Shown: piece after piece, positions 23,705 to 31,579 of the stretch
How positions within the stretch are numbered: position 1 is the first letter of the stretch
Layout: each line of letters starts with the position of its first letter
Origin: a virus
Strand: one strand, 5' to 3'
Virus record (IMG/VR): IMGVR_UViG_3300020475_000051
Location: 1-37,422 of that record
Length of the DNA: 37,422 bases
Position numbers and translations under genes: made by a program
Notes under the pieces: generated by a model
The model's input: only the letters and a program-made list of their open reading frames with translations
Databases searched by the model: none
What the model was told of the DNA's origin: nothing

Positions 23705-23969
23705 CAGGTTCTATCACAGGGGGAATAACAAGTTCATCAGGAGTGATGATACTGTACTTAGAATTCGTTTGCTCACACGTGGCAATGACCTGACGGTCTT
23801 CAACTTCAGTGATGGCCATCGGAGGAAAATCCTCTTCTGCCTCTAGAAGTGTAGCATACCGCATTGCGTCATCTTTGTCAACAAAGAGATACAAAACGTT
23901 TTCATCTATCTCATCACGGACAGCATAAGCCCCCTCCTTGCCCATTCCTTGTAGTGTGATGATGAACAT
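23664..23969 (-). CDS. DUF3110-like protein (cyanobacterial family)
   Basis: This 101-aa protein fits DUF3110 in the order of its blocks: GAYAVRDEIDENVLYLFVDK, then DDAMRYATLLEAEEDFPPM (the most diagnostic part), then TEVEDRQVIATCEQ and YSIITPDELVIPP. The last ~15 residues are Pro/Glu-rich and disordered. DUF3110 proteins are known mainly from cyanobacteria and plastid-bearing organisms and have no firm function. Its position between gp47 and gp46, with an ATG overlapping the gp47 stop by one base, is unusual for a host-type gene and supports a cyanobacterial host. Transfer from a host is inferred. Confidence 0.75.
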   Translation of the reverse strand: MFIITLQGMGKEGAYAVRDEIDENVLYLFVDKDDAMRYATLLEAEEDFPPMAITEVEDRQVIATCEQTNSKYSIITPDELVIPPVIEPDDPVPENKMEEPS

Positions 23970-25000
23970 TAAACAGCTTCACAACTTTCAATATATAGGG
24001 ATTTCATCAATTTTTTAAGGTCGGTTTTATCTACATTAACCTCTACGTCATCAAGGTATTCATCCAGTAGTGACAAGGTATCTTTTACATCTATTTCATT
24101 TGCTTCTGGGTCTTCAAAAACTCCTACCTTTTCTATAACACTAACATCTAATGTACCCTCATCATACAATGAGTTTAGCATATGCTCAAACCGAGCATAG
24201 TTACTTTTCTGTTCTACTATAACCTTAACGTACTGCCCTTTATAATTCTCTGGTTGTATTACTGTATCATCATTCCAGTATATCTTAGAGAAGATCTCAT
24301 ATGGATTCTTAATGAACTCTAGTTCAAAGGTATCTGTATCAAAGCTATGGAACCCTCTAGGATCTCCATAGTCATTCCAATACATTTGATATGGATTACC
24401 TAGGTAAGTTACGTTACCTTTTGTGCTCTTATGATGGAAGTGGCCACTGAATACGAGATCAAAGTTTGCAAAAGTACTAGCGTCCATACCGTGTTCGTAG
24501 ACGAAGCCAGGACGAGCAAGATAGCCACTGAGCTCAAGGTGACCCATTGCGACTTTAGAAGTACTTTGTTGTATAGTCTTAAGAGATTTGTCATAATTAT
24601 CGGGGCATATCCAAGGTACAAATAGTATAGAGGTACCTCCTATATCTAGATCAAGAGCATCCTGATAACAATACACATTGTCATATTCAGACAATAACAT
24701 ATACAATGTGTTAAGATCGTTTGTATTTTTATAGTATGCTGTATGGTTACCTACGATAGTATGGACAGTAATATCCATAGCTCTGAGAGTGTCATAGTAT
24801 CTTCTTGCCCATTGCAAGGTAACGAAGTCTATACTCTTTCTATTATCAAACGTATCTCCTAGATCTAGTAGAGTGGTTATTTTATTCTTCTTCAACCACG
24901 GGAAGAATATATTATCGTAAAATTCTGAGTAGTAATCTAGGTATACCTGACTACCTTTATGGCTACCAAAATGTTGGTCGGTGATGATACCTACTTTCAT
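23969..25000 (-). CDS. 47: Recombination nuclease subunit gp47, Mre11/SbcD-like
   Basis: This 343-aa metallophosphoesterase-fold nuclease contains all the expected blocks: ITDQHFG (D8, H10), LLDLGDTFDNR (D49), IVGNHTAYYKN (N85, H86), MGHLELSG (~152-159) and FSGHFHHKST (~185-194). It acts with gp46 in end resection and recombination-dependent replication. Length matches T4 gp47 (339 aa). The ATG overlaps the stop of the 59-aa gene as ATGA. The acidic C-terminal segment (VKDTLSLLDEYLDDVEVNVD) is the likely capping and partner region. Confidence 0.96.
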   Translation of the reverse strand: MKVGIITDQHFGSHKGSQVYLDYYSEFYDNIFFPWLKKNKITTLLDLGDTFDNRKSIDFVTLQWARRYYDTLRAMDITVHTIVGNHTAYYKNTNDLNTLYMLLSEYDNVYCYQDALDLDIGGTSILFVPWICPDNYDKSLKTIQQSTSKVAMGHLELSGYLARPGFVYEHGMDASTFANFDLVFSGHFHHKSTKGNVTYLGNPYQMYWNDYGDPRGFHSFDTDTFELEFIKNPYEIFSKIYWNDDTVIQPENYKGQYVKVIVEQKSNYARFEHMLNSLYDEGTLDVSVIEKVGVFEDPEANEIDVKDTLSLLDEYLDDVEVNVDKTDLKKLMKSLYIESCEAV

Positions 25001-25176
25001 TTTTTAGTTGTGTTGCTACGTGTTCTGTTTATTATAGTAATAAAACGATCGCCAGCAAATGCACCAGCAAGACAAACGTCAATCTCGTCTCCATCTTTCC
25101 AATTCGTTTCACCATTCATCTTGGTGTGGGTCATTGCAATTTGGATCTTGTCGATCACATCTTGTGTCAGTCTCAT
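24997..25176 (-). CDS. 59-aa small protein between gp55 and gp47
   Basis: The frame begins MRLTQDVIDKIQIAMTHTKM, continues with GETNWKDGDEIDVCLAGAFA and ends FITIINRTRSNTTKK. It has a helix followed by two strands and a basic tail. It is coupled at both ends: its ATG overlaps the gp55 TGA, and its TGA overlaps the gp47 ATG (ATGA in both). It exactly fills the space between them. This bridging plus protein-like composition makes it a convincing gene. No function is recognised. Confidence 0.75.
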   Translation of the reverse strand: MRLTQDVIDKIQIAMTHTKMNGETNWKDGDEIDVCLAGAFAGDRFITIINRTRSNTTKK

Positions 25177-25673
25177 CTAGACATTCTGATTTCAATGTTT
25201 TCTTTGATGGAGTTCATATCCGAATCGGAGCTACCCATCCCACTCATTGTACCATCAAATTTGTCAGAGTGCAACACTTCACTATATCCTGATCTCTCGA
25301 TTAGTTTGGTACGTATCTCCAGTTGCTTTTTCTCTTTCTGGATCTTACGTAAGAATGCGTAGTAAATTATTTGTGTGAAGTATGCAAAAGGATTCTTGGA
25401 TTTCTCTGGATCAAAGTTGTCAACATACTGTAGGCAGTTCTCTATGCCATCACAGACCATATCCTCTCTGAACATATAGTTCACGAAGTTTGGTTTGTAT
25501 GACAGGTGCGTAGCTATCTTTAAGAAGCACTCTGCAATGTAAGGGGTGAGGCGAGGTCGAGGAAGATCATTCAATTTAGCAAATTGTACTTTCTCTCTGT
25601 ACGCTACGATAGCAGCCAAGAAGTCTTTATTGTTGACGTAATACTCCGTCTTGACTTTAGATCGCATTGCCAT
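25173..25673 (-). CDS. 55: Late sigma factor (T4 gp55)
   Basis: This 166-aa phage sigma factor directs host RNA polymerase to TATAAATA-type late promoters, with gp45 as activator. The segment ENCLQYVDNFDPEKSKNPFA followed by YFTQIIYYAFLRKIQKEKKQ (~79-118) corresponds to sigma region 2, the core-binding and -10-reading part. Length is close to T4 gp55 (185 aa). AAGGA lies about 9 bases before the ATG. It has its own sigma70-type promoter (25697-25726), which is consistent with expression before the late genes. Confidence 0.92.
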   Translation of the reverse strand: MAMRSKVKTEYYVNNKDFLAAIVAYREKVQFAKLNDLPRPRLTPYIAECFLKIATHLSYKPNFVNYMFREDMVCDGIENCLQYVDNFDPEKSKNPFAYFTQIIYYAFLRKIQKEKKQLEIRTKLIERSGYSEVLHSDKFDGTMSGMGSSDSDMNSIKENIEIRMSR

Positions 25674-25696
25674 TTTATGTTTCCTTTTGTATCGTT

Positions 25697-25726
25697 ATTA
25701 TAGCACATTGCCTAAGGGCTTGACAA
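25697..25726 (-). promoter_or_regulatory. Sigma70-type promoter of gp55
   Basis: TTGTCA (25721-25726, 5 of 6) and a perfect TATAAT (25697-25702) are separated by 18 bases. A TGC immediately before the -10 box gives an extended -10. The expected leader is about 17 bases and carries AAGGA. There is no clear terminator before it. Confidence 0.8.
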
Positions 25727-25772
25727 GTACTTTGAATCTGTATAGAATAACAGTGTCGCTGTGAAGGGGACA

Positions 25773-26204
25773 TTAGGTCCTATACATCCGTTCAAATAAA
25801 TTCCTAGCTTTATTGATAGAACCTAGGTTACCCATTTCGAGTGTGGGTCTTATCCTATTAGGAATAGAATTTCGGAAGACCATCTCAATATTCTCCTGAT
25901 AAAAATCGGCAATCGGTTTAACCGCCGTCGTCATTGCTACTATCTTAGCACGTTCTACAACAAATGTCTCGTCTTGTGACATACAAGACTTCATCCATAG
26001 ATCTAGCTTGAATCCTTTAATCGTTGTGGATCGATCCGACGCATTTGCTTCTAACACTTGCATAGGATTATGAAGATATACAACAGAGTCATCCTCAGGA
26101 GGAAACGTTACTCCAGAAATGAGCTCTTCACCAGTCAACAATTTGAGTGAACCAATAAAATCGTAGTCTGGTTTGTCAGGTGTGAATTGGATTTCCTTTT
26201 CCAT
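25773..26204 (-). CDS. Unknown protein, related in layout to the small proteins near gp43
   Basis: This 143-aa protein has the core LKLLTGEELISGVTF (~20-34), VVYLHNPMQVLEA, then GFKLDLWMKSCMSQDETFVV and IVAMTTAVKPIADFYQ. This gives the same sequence of elements (strand pair with GEE or NQQ turn, P-containing strand, Trp-containing strand, closing strand and helix) as the 118-aa and 86-aa proteins at 11141-11690. The match is by eye and low in identity. An Sm-like fold is a guess. It follows uvsW by 3 bases and precedes the gp55 promoter. Confidence 0.75.
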   Translation of the reverse strand: MEKEIQFTPDKPDYDFIGSLKLLTGEELISGVTFPPEDDSVVYLHNPMQVLEANASDRSTTIKGFKLDLWMKSCMSQDETFVVERAKIVAMTTAVKPIADFYQENIEMVFRNSIPNRIRPTLEMGNLGSINKARNLFERMYRT

Positions 26205-26207
26205 AGG

Positions 26208-27704
26208 CTAGAATTTGGTTTGAACTTTTATAATTTCATAGTCGAAATTTTCATCGGCATAAATTTTAAGTCGTTCTTCAAAGTGTTTAAAGGTAAAATT
26301 CTTCCACTCTCCACGTGAGATATTATCGCTAATATCGTAGAGTGTAGCTACGGTTTTACCTTTTCCCCTGCGAAGGACTCTACCAATTGATTGGAGGTTT
26401 CTAATACGGGATTTACTGGGGCTTGCGAACACGATATTGTGCAAACGCTTAATATTGATACCAGTACTAAAAGTCCCATAGGACGCAACGATGATAGCAT
26501 TTTCCTCTAGTTCGGTGATTCTTCTTACTTCTTCTCTATCTTCTACATCAACTCCTCCGTGTACGAAGAAGACTTTACGAGATTCAGTACTATTATTTAT
26601 CAAATTGTAAAGCGGTTCTCCGTGTCTCTCCACGTAATTGAAGAGGACTAGAGTGTTTCCACGGAGATCTATGCATAGATTCTTTATAAGGTTGTTTCTT
26701 TTCTCGTGTGATATGAGGTAATCTATCTCATCTTGATAGCTATCGAACGTACCCCACTCGTGCTTAAGCACTAGACACTTCACTTTCAATGGTGTAAGAT
26801 GACCCTTGTCCATCAATTGTTTTGTTTTGATGAGCTGTTCACACGGACCAAACAACCCTTCAAGTATCCACTTGTGTGTAAGCGTACCGTCCAGTGTACC
26901 AGTGAAACCAATTCTATACTTACAGGAATGAAGCTTGGTCATAATCTTAGTCAGTGACTTGGATTTAAACAGGTGAGCTTCATCACCTAATACCACATCA
27001 TATTTCTCAAAGAACTTTCTAGGTTCCTTGTATATGGACTGCCAAGTGGTTATCGTTACATTTGCTTTAGCATACTTATCCGCACCCGCATAAATCTTAT
27101 GACAATGTTTCTTGACATTCCATCCATACTCTATAAAATCTTGATACATCTGTTCTACAAGAGAAGTAGTAGGAACAACAAGCAGTACCTTCCTTCTTTG
27201 GGCTACGTGAAATCTCGTAATCGCATACACCATCAAGGATTTCCCCGAACCCGTAGGAGAAAGTAATAGTTTACGATTGTATCTAAGTGCCAGAGTGACA
27301 CCTTCTATCTGATATGGTCGTGGTTCTATCTTTTCAAACTTACTATTCTTAAGTATGTTCTTCATAAACATACGTACTGCCATCTGTGATATATTGTTTA
27401 CTTCATATGGAGGACCAAAATGGTCATTGTCTTGAAAGTCTAGTGTGTACTTCATTGCTGCACACCACTGCTGGATATGCTCAGTCAATCCACCGTAGAT
27501 CTCACCGTTGCCAGGTGAGTATAAACGTATCTTACCGTCCCATACCTTGTTCCTATACAGTGGCATAAATTTTGCCTCAGGAACATCAAAGGTAAAATAC
27601 TCAGAAAGTTCTCTGTGTACGTGTTCCTCTGCCTTGACTACGTTGTAGACTTCGTTCTTTTTTTGTAGAATAATGTTAGCCACTTCTGAATTTCTCCCAC
27701 TCAA
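26208..27704 (-). CDS. uvsW: UvsW, ATP-dependent helicase
   Basis: This 498-aa SF2 helicase remodels forks and R-loops and controls the switch to recombination-dependent replication. The N-terminal ~110 residues form a UvsW-specific domain. Motif Q-like PRPYQIEG (~128-135), Walker A SPTGSGKS (149-156), GDEAH (240-244), GFTGTLDG and the motif VI QSIGRVLRRGKG (in the C-terminal RecA-like domain) are all present. Length matches T4 UvsW (502 aa). It overlaps UvsY upstream by 29 bases. Confidence 0.96.
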   Translation of the reverse strand: MSGRNSEVANIILQKKNEVYNVVKAEEHVHRELSEYFTFDVPEAKFMPLYRNKVWDGKIRLYSPGNGEIYGGLTEHIQQWCAAMKYTLDFQDNDHFGPPYEVNNISQMAVRMFMKNILKNSKFEKIEPRPYQIEGVTLALRYNRKLLLSPTGSGKSLMVYAITRFHVAQRRKVLLVVPTTSLVEQMYQDFIEYGWNVKKHCHKIYAGADKYAKANVTITTWQSIYKEPRKFFEKYDVVLGDEAHLFKSKSLTKIMTKLHSCKYRIGFTGTLDGTLTHKWILEGLFGPCEQLIKTKQLMDKGHLTPLKVKCLVLKHEWGTFDSYQDEIDYLISHEKRNNLIKNLCIDLRGNTLVLFNYVERHGEPLYNLINNSTESRKVFFVHGGVDVEDREEVRRITELEENAIIVASYGTFSTGINIKRLHNIVFASPSKSRIRNLQSIGRVLRRGKGKTVATLYDISDNISRGEWKNFTFKHFEERLKIYADENFDYEIIKVQTKF

Positions 27705-28119
27705 TAGCGTTTTTAATTTGGTATTGACGTGCGGAGATTTGCTTGAGTACAGACTCTAAAAAATATAGTATAATTTTAAAGAATTCAATCCTTGCTTTAA
27801 TCTTAGCTAGATCTTCATCTGCATCAAGAAACATCTCCACCTCATCTCTAGTGGTTAGTTTTAAATCAAAGGGAATATCTTTATACGCTGAAGCTGGTGC
27901 TTTCTTTTTGTAGTACATCCACTTTTCTTTTAGCTTGAACTTAAGTTCAAACTCTTTGTCCAGTAGCTTATGTTTCCAATCTACGTACTGATCTAAGTAC
28001 TTAGAATGTAGATAGGGAGTTTCATTACAGGCTTTTAGAAAGTCTGGGTAGCCATCATTACCATCAAGAATAGTGGAGTCTTTTCTCCACTGGTCTTTTA
28101 ATTCATCAAGAAGGGACAT
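27676..28119 (-). CDS. uvsY: UvsY, recombination mediator
   Basis: This 147-aa protein loads UvsX on gp32-coated DNA. It is mostly helical, with the typical EFELKFKLKEKWMYYKKKAP (~56-75) and a C-terminal helix IKARIEFFKIILYFLESVLK followed by ISARQYQIKNAIEWEKFRSG. Length matches T4 UvsY (137 aa). It is flanked by gp3 and uvsW in the order usual for cyanomyoviruses. The start overlaps the gp3 stop by 14 bases. Confidence 0.92.
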   Translation of the reverse strand: MSLLDELKDQWRKDSTILDGNDGYPDFLKACNETPYLHSKYLDQYVDWKHKLLDKEFELKFKLKEKWMYYKKKAPASAYKDIPFDLKLTTRDEVEMFLDADEDLAKIKARIEFFKIILYFLESVLKQISARQYQIKNAIEWEKFRSG

Positions 28120-28630
28120 ACTTACGGGATTCCATATTCAAGAACTCATAGAACGAATACTTAAAAGTAACCGTTGCTTGTAAAAATTCTATATCAGTAG
28201 CTGCCACATTAAGTGGTAGTGTAGTTAATGACACAGGAAATAGGTCATTAAAGTTGAGATAGAAGTTAGGATTTAACTGATTGGTTAATATGAATAGTTG
28301 TCCTGTGGCAAACTGTACTTCCTTATTAGTGTCTGGTTCATACGCTAGGGTAGTATCGTTGATCCAGTTCCAGATAGACAAGTAATTTTTTAGATCTTCG
28401 TCTACTAGAAATTGTACTTGGAAGTCACCAAAGGATGTACCACCAGAAGCAGGTATAGGCAAACGTCGCCTAGGTGTAGATACCTCATTCACAACGGAAG
28501 TGATATCTGGTATAGAGGCTTGTTGACAGAAAAAATCTACGCTAGGAAATATATCCAGATCCAGTTTAAAACCAACTGGTGAAAGGAAGTTCCTGTTAGA
28601 TGGTTGCTGACTAACCCAGTTAGCTGGCAT
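28106..28630 (-). CDS. 3: Tail completion protein (T4 gp3)
   Basis: This 174-aa protein likely terminates the tail tube and sheath. Sequence features are an N-terminal FLSPVGFKLDLDIFPSVDFF, VSTPRRRLPIPASG (~50-63), FQVQFLVDEDLKNYLSIWNW and FLQATVTFKYSFYEFLN at the C-terminus, a beta-rich plan common to tail tube-type proteins. Length equals T4 gp3 (176 aa). Position between gp23 and uvsY supports the call. A late-promoter-like ACTAAATA lies 24 bases before the ATG. Confidence 0.82.
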   Translation of the reverse strand: MPANWVSQQPSNRNFLSPVGFKLDLDIFPSVDFFCQQASIPDITSVVNEVSTPRRRLPIPASGGTSFGDFQVQFLVDEDLKNYLSIWNWINDTTLAYEPDTNKEVQFATGQLFILTNQLNPNFYLNFNDLFPVSLTTLPLNVAATDIEFLQATVTFKYSFYEFLNMESRKYVPS

Positions 28631-28654
28631 AACATAATCAGTTCTTTACACCAC

Positions 28655-28662
28655 TATTTAGT
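28655..28662 (-). promoter_or_regulatory. Late promoter before gp3 (ACTAAATA)
   Basis: The minus strand reads ACTAAATA. The TAA stop codon of the upstream small gene (28658-28660) lies inside the element. Confidence 0.6.
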
Positions 28663-28879
28663 CCTTATATTGAACCCAGTTTTCAGCAAAGTCTTCGCAG
28701 TATATTAAATTGTCGTAGTAGCGATGATAAGAAGAAGTAGCCCCCTTAATAAAATCGGTCGCACGTATACAACGTCGATCGTACTCAACGCATATAGCAC
28801 AGAATCTTCCGTCGTCTTCTTCGACAACGAGTGCTGATCTTCGATCATTATCAGAATAATATTGTGAGTGTCTAATCAT
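28658..28879 (-). CDS. Small unknown protein between gp23 and gp3
   Basis: This is 73 aa from ATG 28879 (MIRHSQYYSDNDRRSALVVE). The longer frame from 28912 begins inside the gp23 terminator and is rejected. Two Cys residues (FCAICVEYDRRC gives three with spacing CxxC) and many Tyr and Asp residues are present; no domain is recognised. The predicted transcription start is at or within a base of the ATG, so the mRNA may be leaderless. Confidence 0.65.
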   Translation of the reverse strand: MIRHSQYYSDNDRRSALVVEEDDGRFCAICVEYDRRCIRATDFIKGATSSYHRYYDNLIYCEDFAENWVQYKD

Positions 28880-28886
28880 AGTTATA

Positions 28887-28914
28887 ATTATAGCATAAAA
28901 AAAGAGACCCACAA
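28887..28914 (-). promoter_or_regulatory. Sigma70-type promoter inside the gp23 terminator
   Basis: TTGTGG (28909-28914, 4 of 6) and a perfect TATAAT (28887-28892) are separated by 16 bases. The -35 box is in the terminator loop and the spacer is the descending stem plus T-tract. The ATG lies 7 bases past TATAAT. Confidence 0.65.
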
Positions 28915-28926
28915 GGAGTCTCTTTT
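28900..28926 (-). terminator. Rho-independent terminator after gp23
   Basis: A 9-bp stem (AAAGAGAC/GTCTCTTT plus one more A-T pair) with a 9-base loop is followed on the minus strand by a run of T. It lies 20 bases beyond the gp23 stop. Confidence 0.9.
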
Positions 28927-28945
28927 GATATATTGTGATAATAGA

Positions 28946-30391
28946 TCACATAAGGTTGCGAACAAGAACACGTCTGTAGTACTGGTTTCTTCCAACTCCA
29001 GAGGCTGCAATAACATCTTCTCCAACAGCAGATCCGTCTGCCTTGAATACGAATGGGTTTGCAACAACTCCGTAACGAGTTTTGAATCCAATTTTTGGTT
29101 GGAAGGATCCTTGATCCACTGCTCTTACCATCTGTAGGGGTACATATGGGCAGTAGAACATTCCTGCATCATAAGGAGATGAACCCTTATAACCAGCAAC
29201 ATAGAAGTGATCGTTAGCCAAGTTCGCTGAATATGGATCAACGTAAACTTTAACTCCACCATTAAGTGTTCCAACGAATGTATTACCTGTATCATCAGGT
29301 AGACCATTTGTTGATAGAGCAGGTGTGTAATCAAGTACACCAGCCATATTGAGTGCAGAAGCAACGTCAGCAGAACAAAGGATGAAGTTGCCCTTTCCTC
29401 TACGAGTTTGCTGTGCGATAGCGTTAGCGTCTCTTTCGATTTGATAAATCAAACCTTTGAATTTCTCAACAGACCAACGACCATTACTGTCGGTGTCTAG
29501 GTTGAAGATTCCAGCGTTAGCTACGTTATTTTGTGCTCCAACTTTTGCTTGGAGATAAACAGTTCTGATGACTTCTCTGTTAATTTCAGCAAGGATCTCA
29601 GAAGAGAGAATGTTTGCTAACTCAGTTTCAGCATCTAGACCGTGAATCGCCTTCAAGTCTTGAGCAAGTTCTAAGGTGTACTCTGCTTTCAAAGCACGTG
29701 ATTTGGCAGTAACCGATACCTTATCGATTGTGAAAGCCATTTCACGGAAATCAGGAGAACCTGATGTTCCTAATGCTTCTAGATAGTCTCTTGCACTACC
29801 TTGTGTGTTCTCATAACGGAAACCAGCACCAGCACTAGGGTAGGTTGTGGAGTCGTTAAGGATTGCAGGGTTGTTACCTTCAGCAGTGTTGTCAGCAGAA
29901 GCAGCAGTTCCACTTCCATCTCCACCACCACCAGGATCTACGTAACCAGCTGTAGGGTCATAAGCGTTTGCACCAGAAGCGTCTCCAACTGCGGAGAAAC
30001 CTGGGTTAGGCTCATTGAATAATGCCTCAGCACCACTTCTGTCGTTGTAGTGTGAACGCATTGCGAAGATAAGTCCAGTAGGACCACTCATTGGCTGTAC
30101 GCCACAAACGTCGTATGCAACGAGGTTTGGCATAGCACGACGGATCAAGCTGATTAGGATTGGATCGAATCCAGCTAGACCTGAAGAACCGTGAGAAGAC
30201 TTAAGACCATCAGCACCAACAGAGTTGATAGGTGCTGCTTCTGTAAGCATATTGTGCTCTTCTTTAAGAGCTTTCTCTTGATTTTCTAGGATAGTTGCAG
30301 TAACTTGTCTACGGTGAGAATCTTTAATTTCTGGAAGATCCTTATGTCCTAAGACAGGTGACCACTTCTCCTGTAATTGACGGGTGTCCAT
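28946..30391 (-). CDS. 23: Major capsid protein (T4 gp23)
   Basis: This 481-aa capsid hexamer protein has the HK97 fold. The N-terminal propeptide is helical and charged (residues 1-51). HNMLTEAAPINSVG contains L-T-E, matching the (I/L)xE consensus of the gp21 protease, so cleavage after E51 is predicted. Family wording includes GFDPILISLIRRAMPNLVAY (~74-93), PTGLIFAMR and YPYVPLQMVRAVDQGSFQP-like FYCPYVPLQMVRAVDQ near the end. T4 gp23 is 521 aa. TATAAACA lies 24 bases before the ATG, and a strong terminator follows the stop. Confidence 0.97.
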   Translation of the reverse strand: MDTRQLQEKWSPVLGHKDLPEIKDSHRRQVTATILENQEKALKEEHNMLTEAAPINSVGADGLKSSHGSSGLAGFDPILISLIRRAMPNLVAYDVCGVQPMSGPTGLIFAMRSHYNDRSGAEALFNEPNPGFSAVGDASGANAYDPTAGYVDPGGGGDGSGTAASADNTAEGNNPAILNDSTTYPSAGAGFRYENTQGSARDYLEALGTSGSPDFREMAFTIDKVSVTAKSRALKAEYTLELAQDLKAIHGLDAETELANILSSEILAEINREVIRTVYLQAKVGAQNNVANAGIFNLDTDSNGRWSVEKFKGLIYQIERDANAIAQQTRRGKGNFILCSADVASALNMAGVLDYTPALSTNGLPDDTGNTFVGTLNGGVKVYVDPYSANLANDHFYVAGYKGSSPYDAGMFYCPYVPLQMVRAVDQGSFQPKIGFKTRYGVVANPFVFKADGSAVGEDVIAASGVGRNQYYRRVLVRNLM

Positions 30392-30414
30392 CTTTAATTA
30401 CTAGAATAGATTAA

Positions 30415-30422
30415 TGTTTATA
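30415..30422 (-). promoter_or_regulatory. Late promoter before gp23 (TATAAACA)
   Basis: The minus strand reads TATAAACA, one mismatch from the T4 late consensus TATAAATA, in the gap between gp22 and gp23. Confidence 0.55.
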
Positions 30423-30431
30423 ATGTAGATA

Positions 30432-31523
30432 TCACTTATTAACAGCGTTTCCGATTGCATTCAGATATGCTTGCATAACTGGTGCGTACTCGGTGCTGAC
30501 ACCTTCAAGTGGCTCTTCTTTTACTGCTTCAGCAACTTGTGCTTTCTCAGTAAAGTATGATCCCTTGATAGTGGTTAGTTTTTCTCTGTAGGATGATTCA
30601 TCCTTAAAGGTTACAGCTTCAGCAAGATCAGCGAACTTCTCTTTCTGTGTATCTGTAAGTCCTTCACTCATCTCGGAGACAATGCCTCCTCTGACTTGAC
30701 TTGAGACTTGTTTTGACAATTTCACGTTCGCATCAATCTGTTCATTGAGGCGGTCTTCCATTTCACGAAGCGAAGTGTTCATAGATTCTAGAACATCTTC
30801 TTTGCCCTCAGGCACGTCAATATAGTGCTCTTCAAAGAGTCCCTTCAGACCTTTGATGAACGACTCAGTGATCTCAACTTTGAGACCAGTGTCAATAGCA
30901 ACTTGATTTTCTTCTAACCAACGTTGGCTAGTGTACTTTAAGATACCATCAACTTCTTCGGCCAAGGACGCACGAACTTTTTCGGTGTTCTCGGCAAGCT
31001 TTTCGCTATACTGTACTTCGAGTTCTTCAACAATAGAAACAACTTTAGATTTAACTGCTGCTTCAAAAATTGTTGATGCTTTCTTCAAGAACTCTTCTGT
31101 CAGTTCTTCTCCTTCGGAGAGTGCCTTAACGTCAGCACTTAGATCTACATCGATATCTTCTTTCTTAGTACCGTATGTGATCTTGTCAGCAAGCTTAGGA
31201 TCAGATCCTGATGGCTCGTCTTTACCGCCACCAGTTTGAGCATCGCTCACACCGTCCTTAGTCGCATTCTTATCCAACTTGTTGGAGTCATCTTGCGGAT
31301 GATTATGTGTAGGAGTAGGTCCACCTAAATCTTGGATTGCCTGACCAGGCACCAATGATGGTTCTACTTTACCTGAAGCCTGATCACCTGCTGCTGCTTT
31401 TGCGTTTACCGCAGTTTTGCTTTGGGTGGATGGGGCTACTGGTTCGCTCCCAGGAACTGTTGCACTGGGAAGACCAGATTCACTAATAAGTTCCTCAAAC
31501 TTTTCGTTCAAAATTTCGGACAT
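30432..31523 (-). CDS. 22: Prohead scaffold core protein (T4 gp22)
   Basis: This 363-aa protein forms the internal scaffold of the prohead and is degraded by gp21. It is strongly acidic and mostly coiled coil in the middle and C-terminal parts (about residues 120-340, rich in Glu/Lys). The N-terminal ~110 residues are Pro/Ser/Gly-rich and disordered. Identity rests on length, composition and location between gp21 and gp23. It is longer than T4 gp22 (269 aa), due to the disordered N-terminus. A perfect TATAAATA lies upstream and AGAGG before the ATG. Confidence 0.88.
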   Translation of the reverse strand: MSEILNEKFEELISESGLPSATVPGSEPVAPSTQSKTAVNAKAAAGDQASGKVEPSLVPGQAIQDLGGPTPTHNHPQDDSNKLDKNATKDGVSDAQTGGGKDEPSGSDPKLADKITYGTKKEDIDVDLSADVKALSEGEELTEEFLKKASTIFEAAVKSKVVSIVEELEVQYSEKLAENTEKVRASLAEEVDGILKYTSQRWLEENQVAIDTGLKVEITESFIKGLKGLFEEHYIDVPEGKEDVLESMNTSLREMEDRLNEQIDANVKLSKQVSSQVRGGIVSEMSEGLTDTQKEKFADLAEAVTFKDESSYREKLTTIKGSYFTEKAQVAEAVKEEPLEGVSTEYAPVMQAYLNAIGNAVNK

Positions 31524-31569
31524 CGGGGTTGACCTCTGTTAAGCTTTTATACTGTTTATGTCTAAGAGT

Positions 31570-31577
31570 TATTTATA
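31570..31577 (-). promoter_or_regulatory. Late promoter before gp22 (TATAAATA)
   Basis: The minus strand reads TATAAATA, identical to the T4 late consensus, 3-10 bases beyond the gp21 stop and 46 bases before the gp22 ATG. Confidence 0.75.
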
Positions 31578-31579
31578 AA

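Noticed and set aside
25030-25037. TATAAT on the minus strand upstream of gp47
   Set aside because: It lies inside the 59-aa coding frame and the -35 candidate (TTGCTG) is poor, so it is more likely coding sequence.
25736-25772. Possible terminator before gp55
   Set aside because: Only a 4-bp stem (ACAG/CTGT) followed by TTATTC. Not convincing.
28880-28912. Longer start for the small gene after gp23 (84 aa)
   Set aside because: The start codon would lie in the terminator hairpin and upstream of the predicted promoter -10 box.
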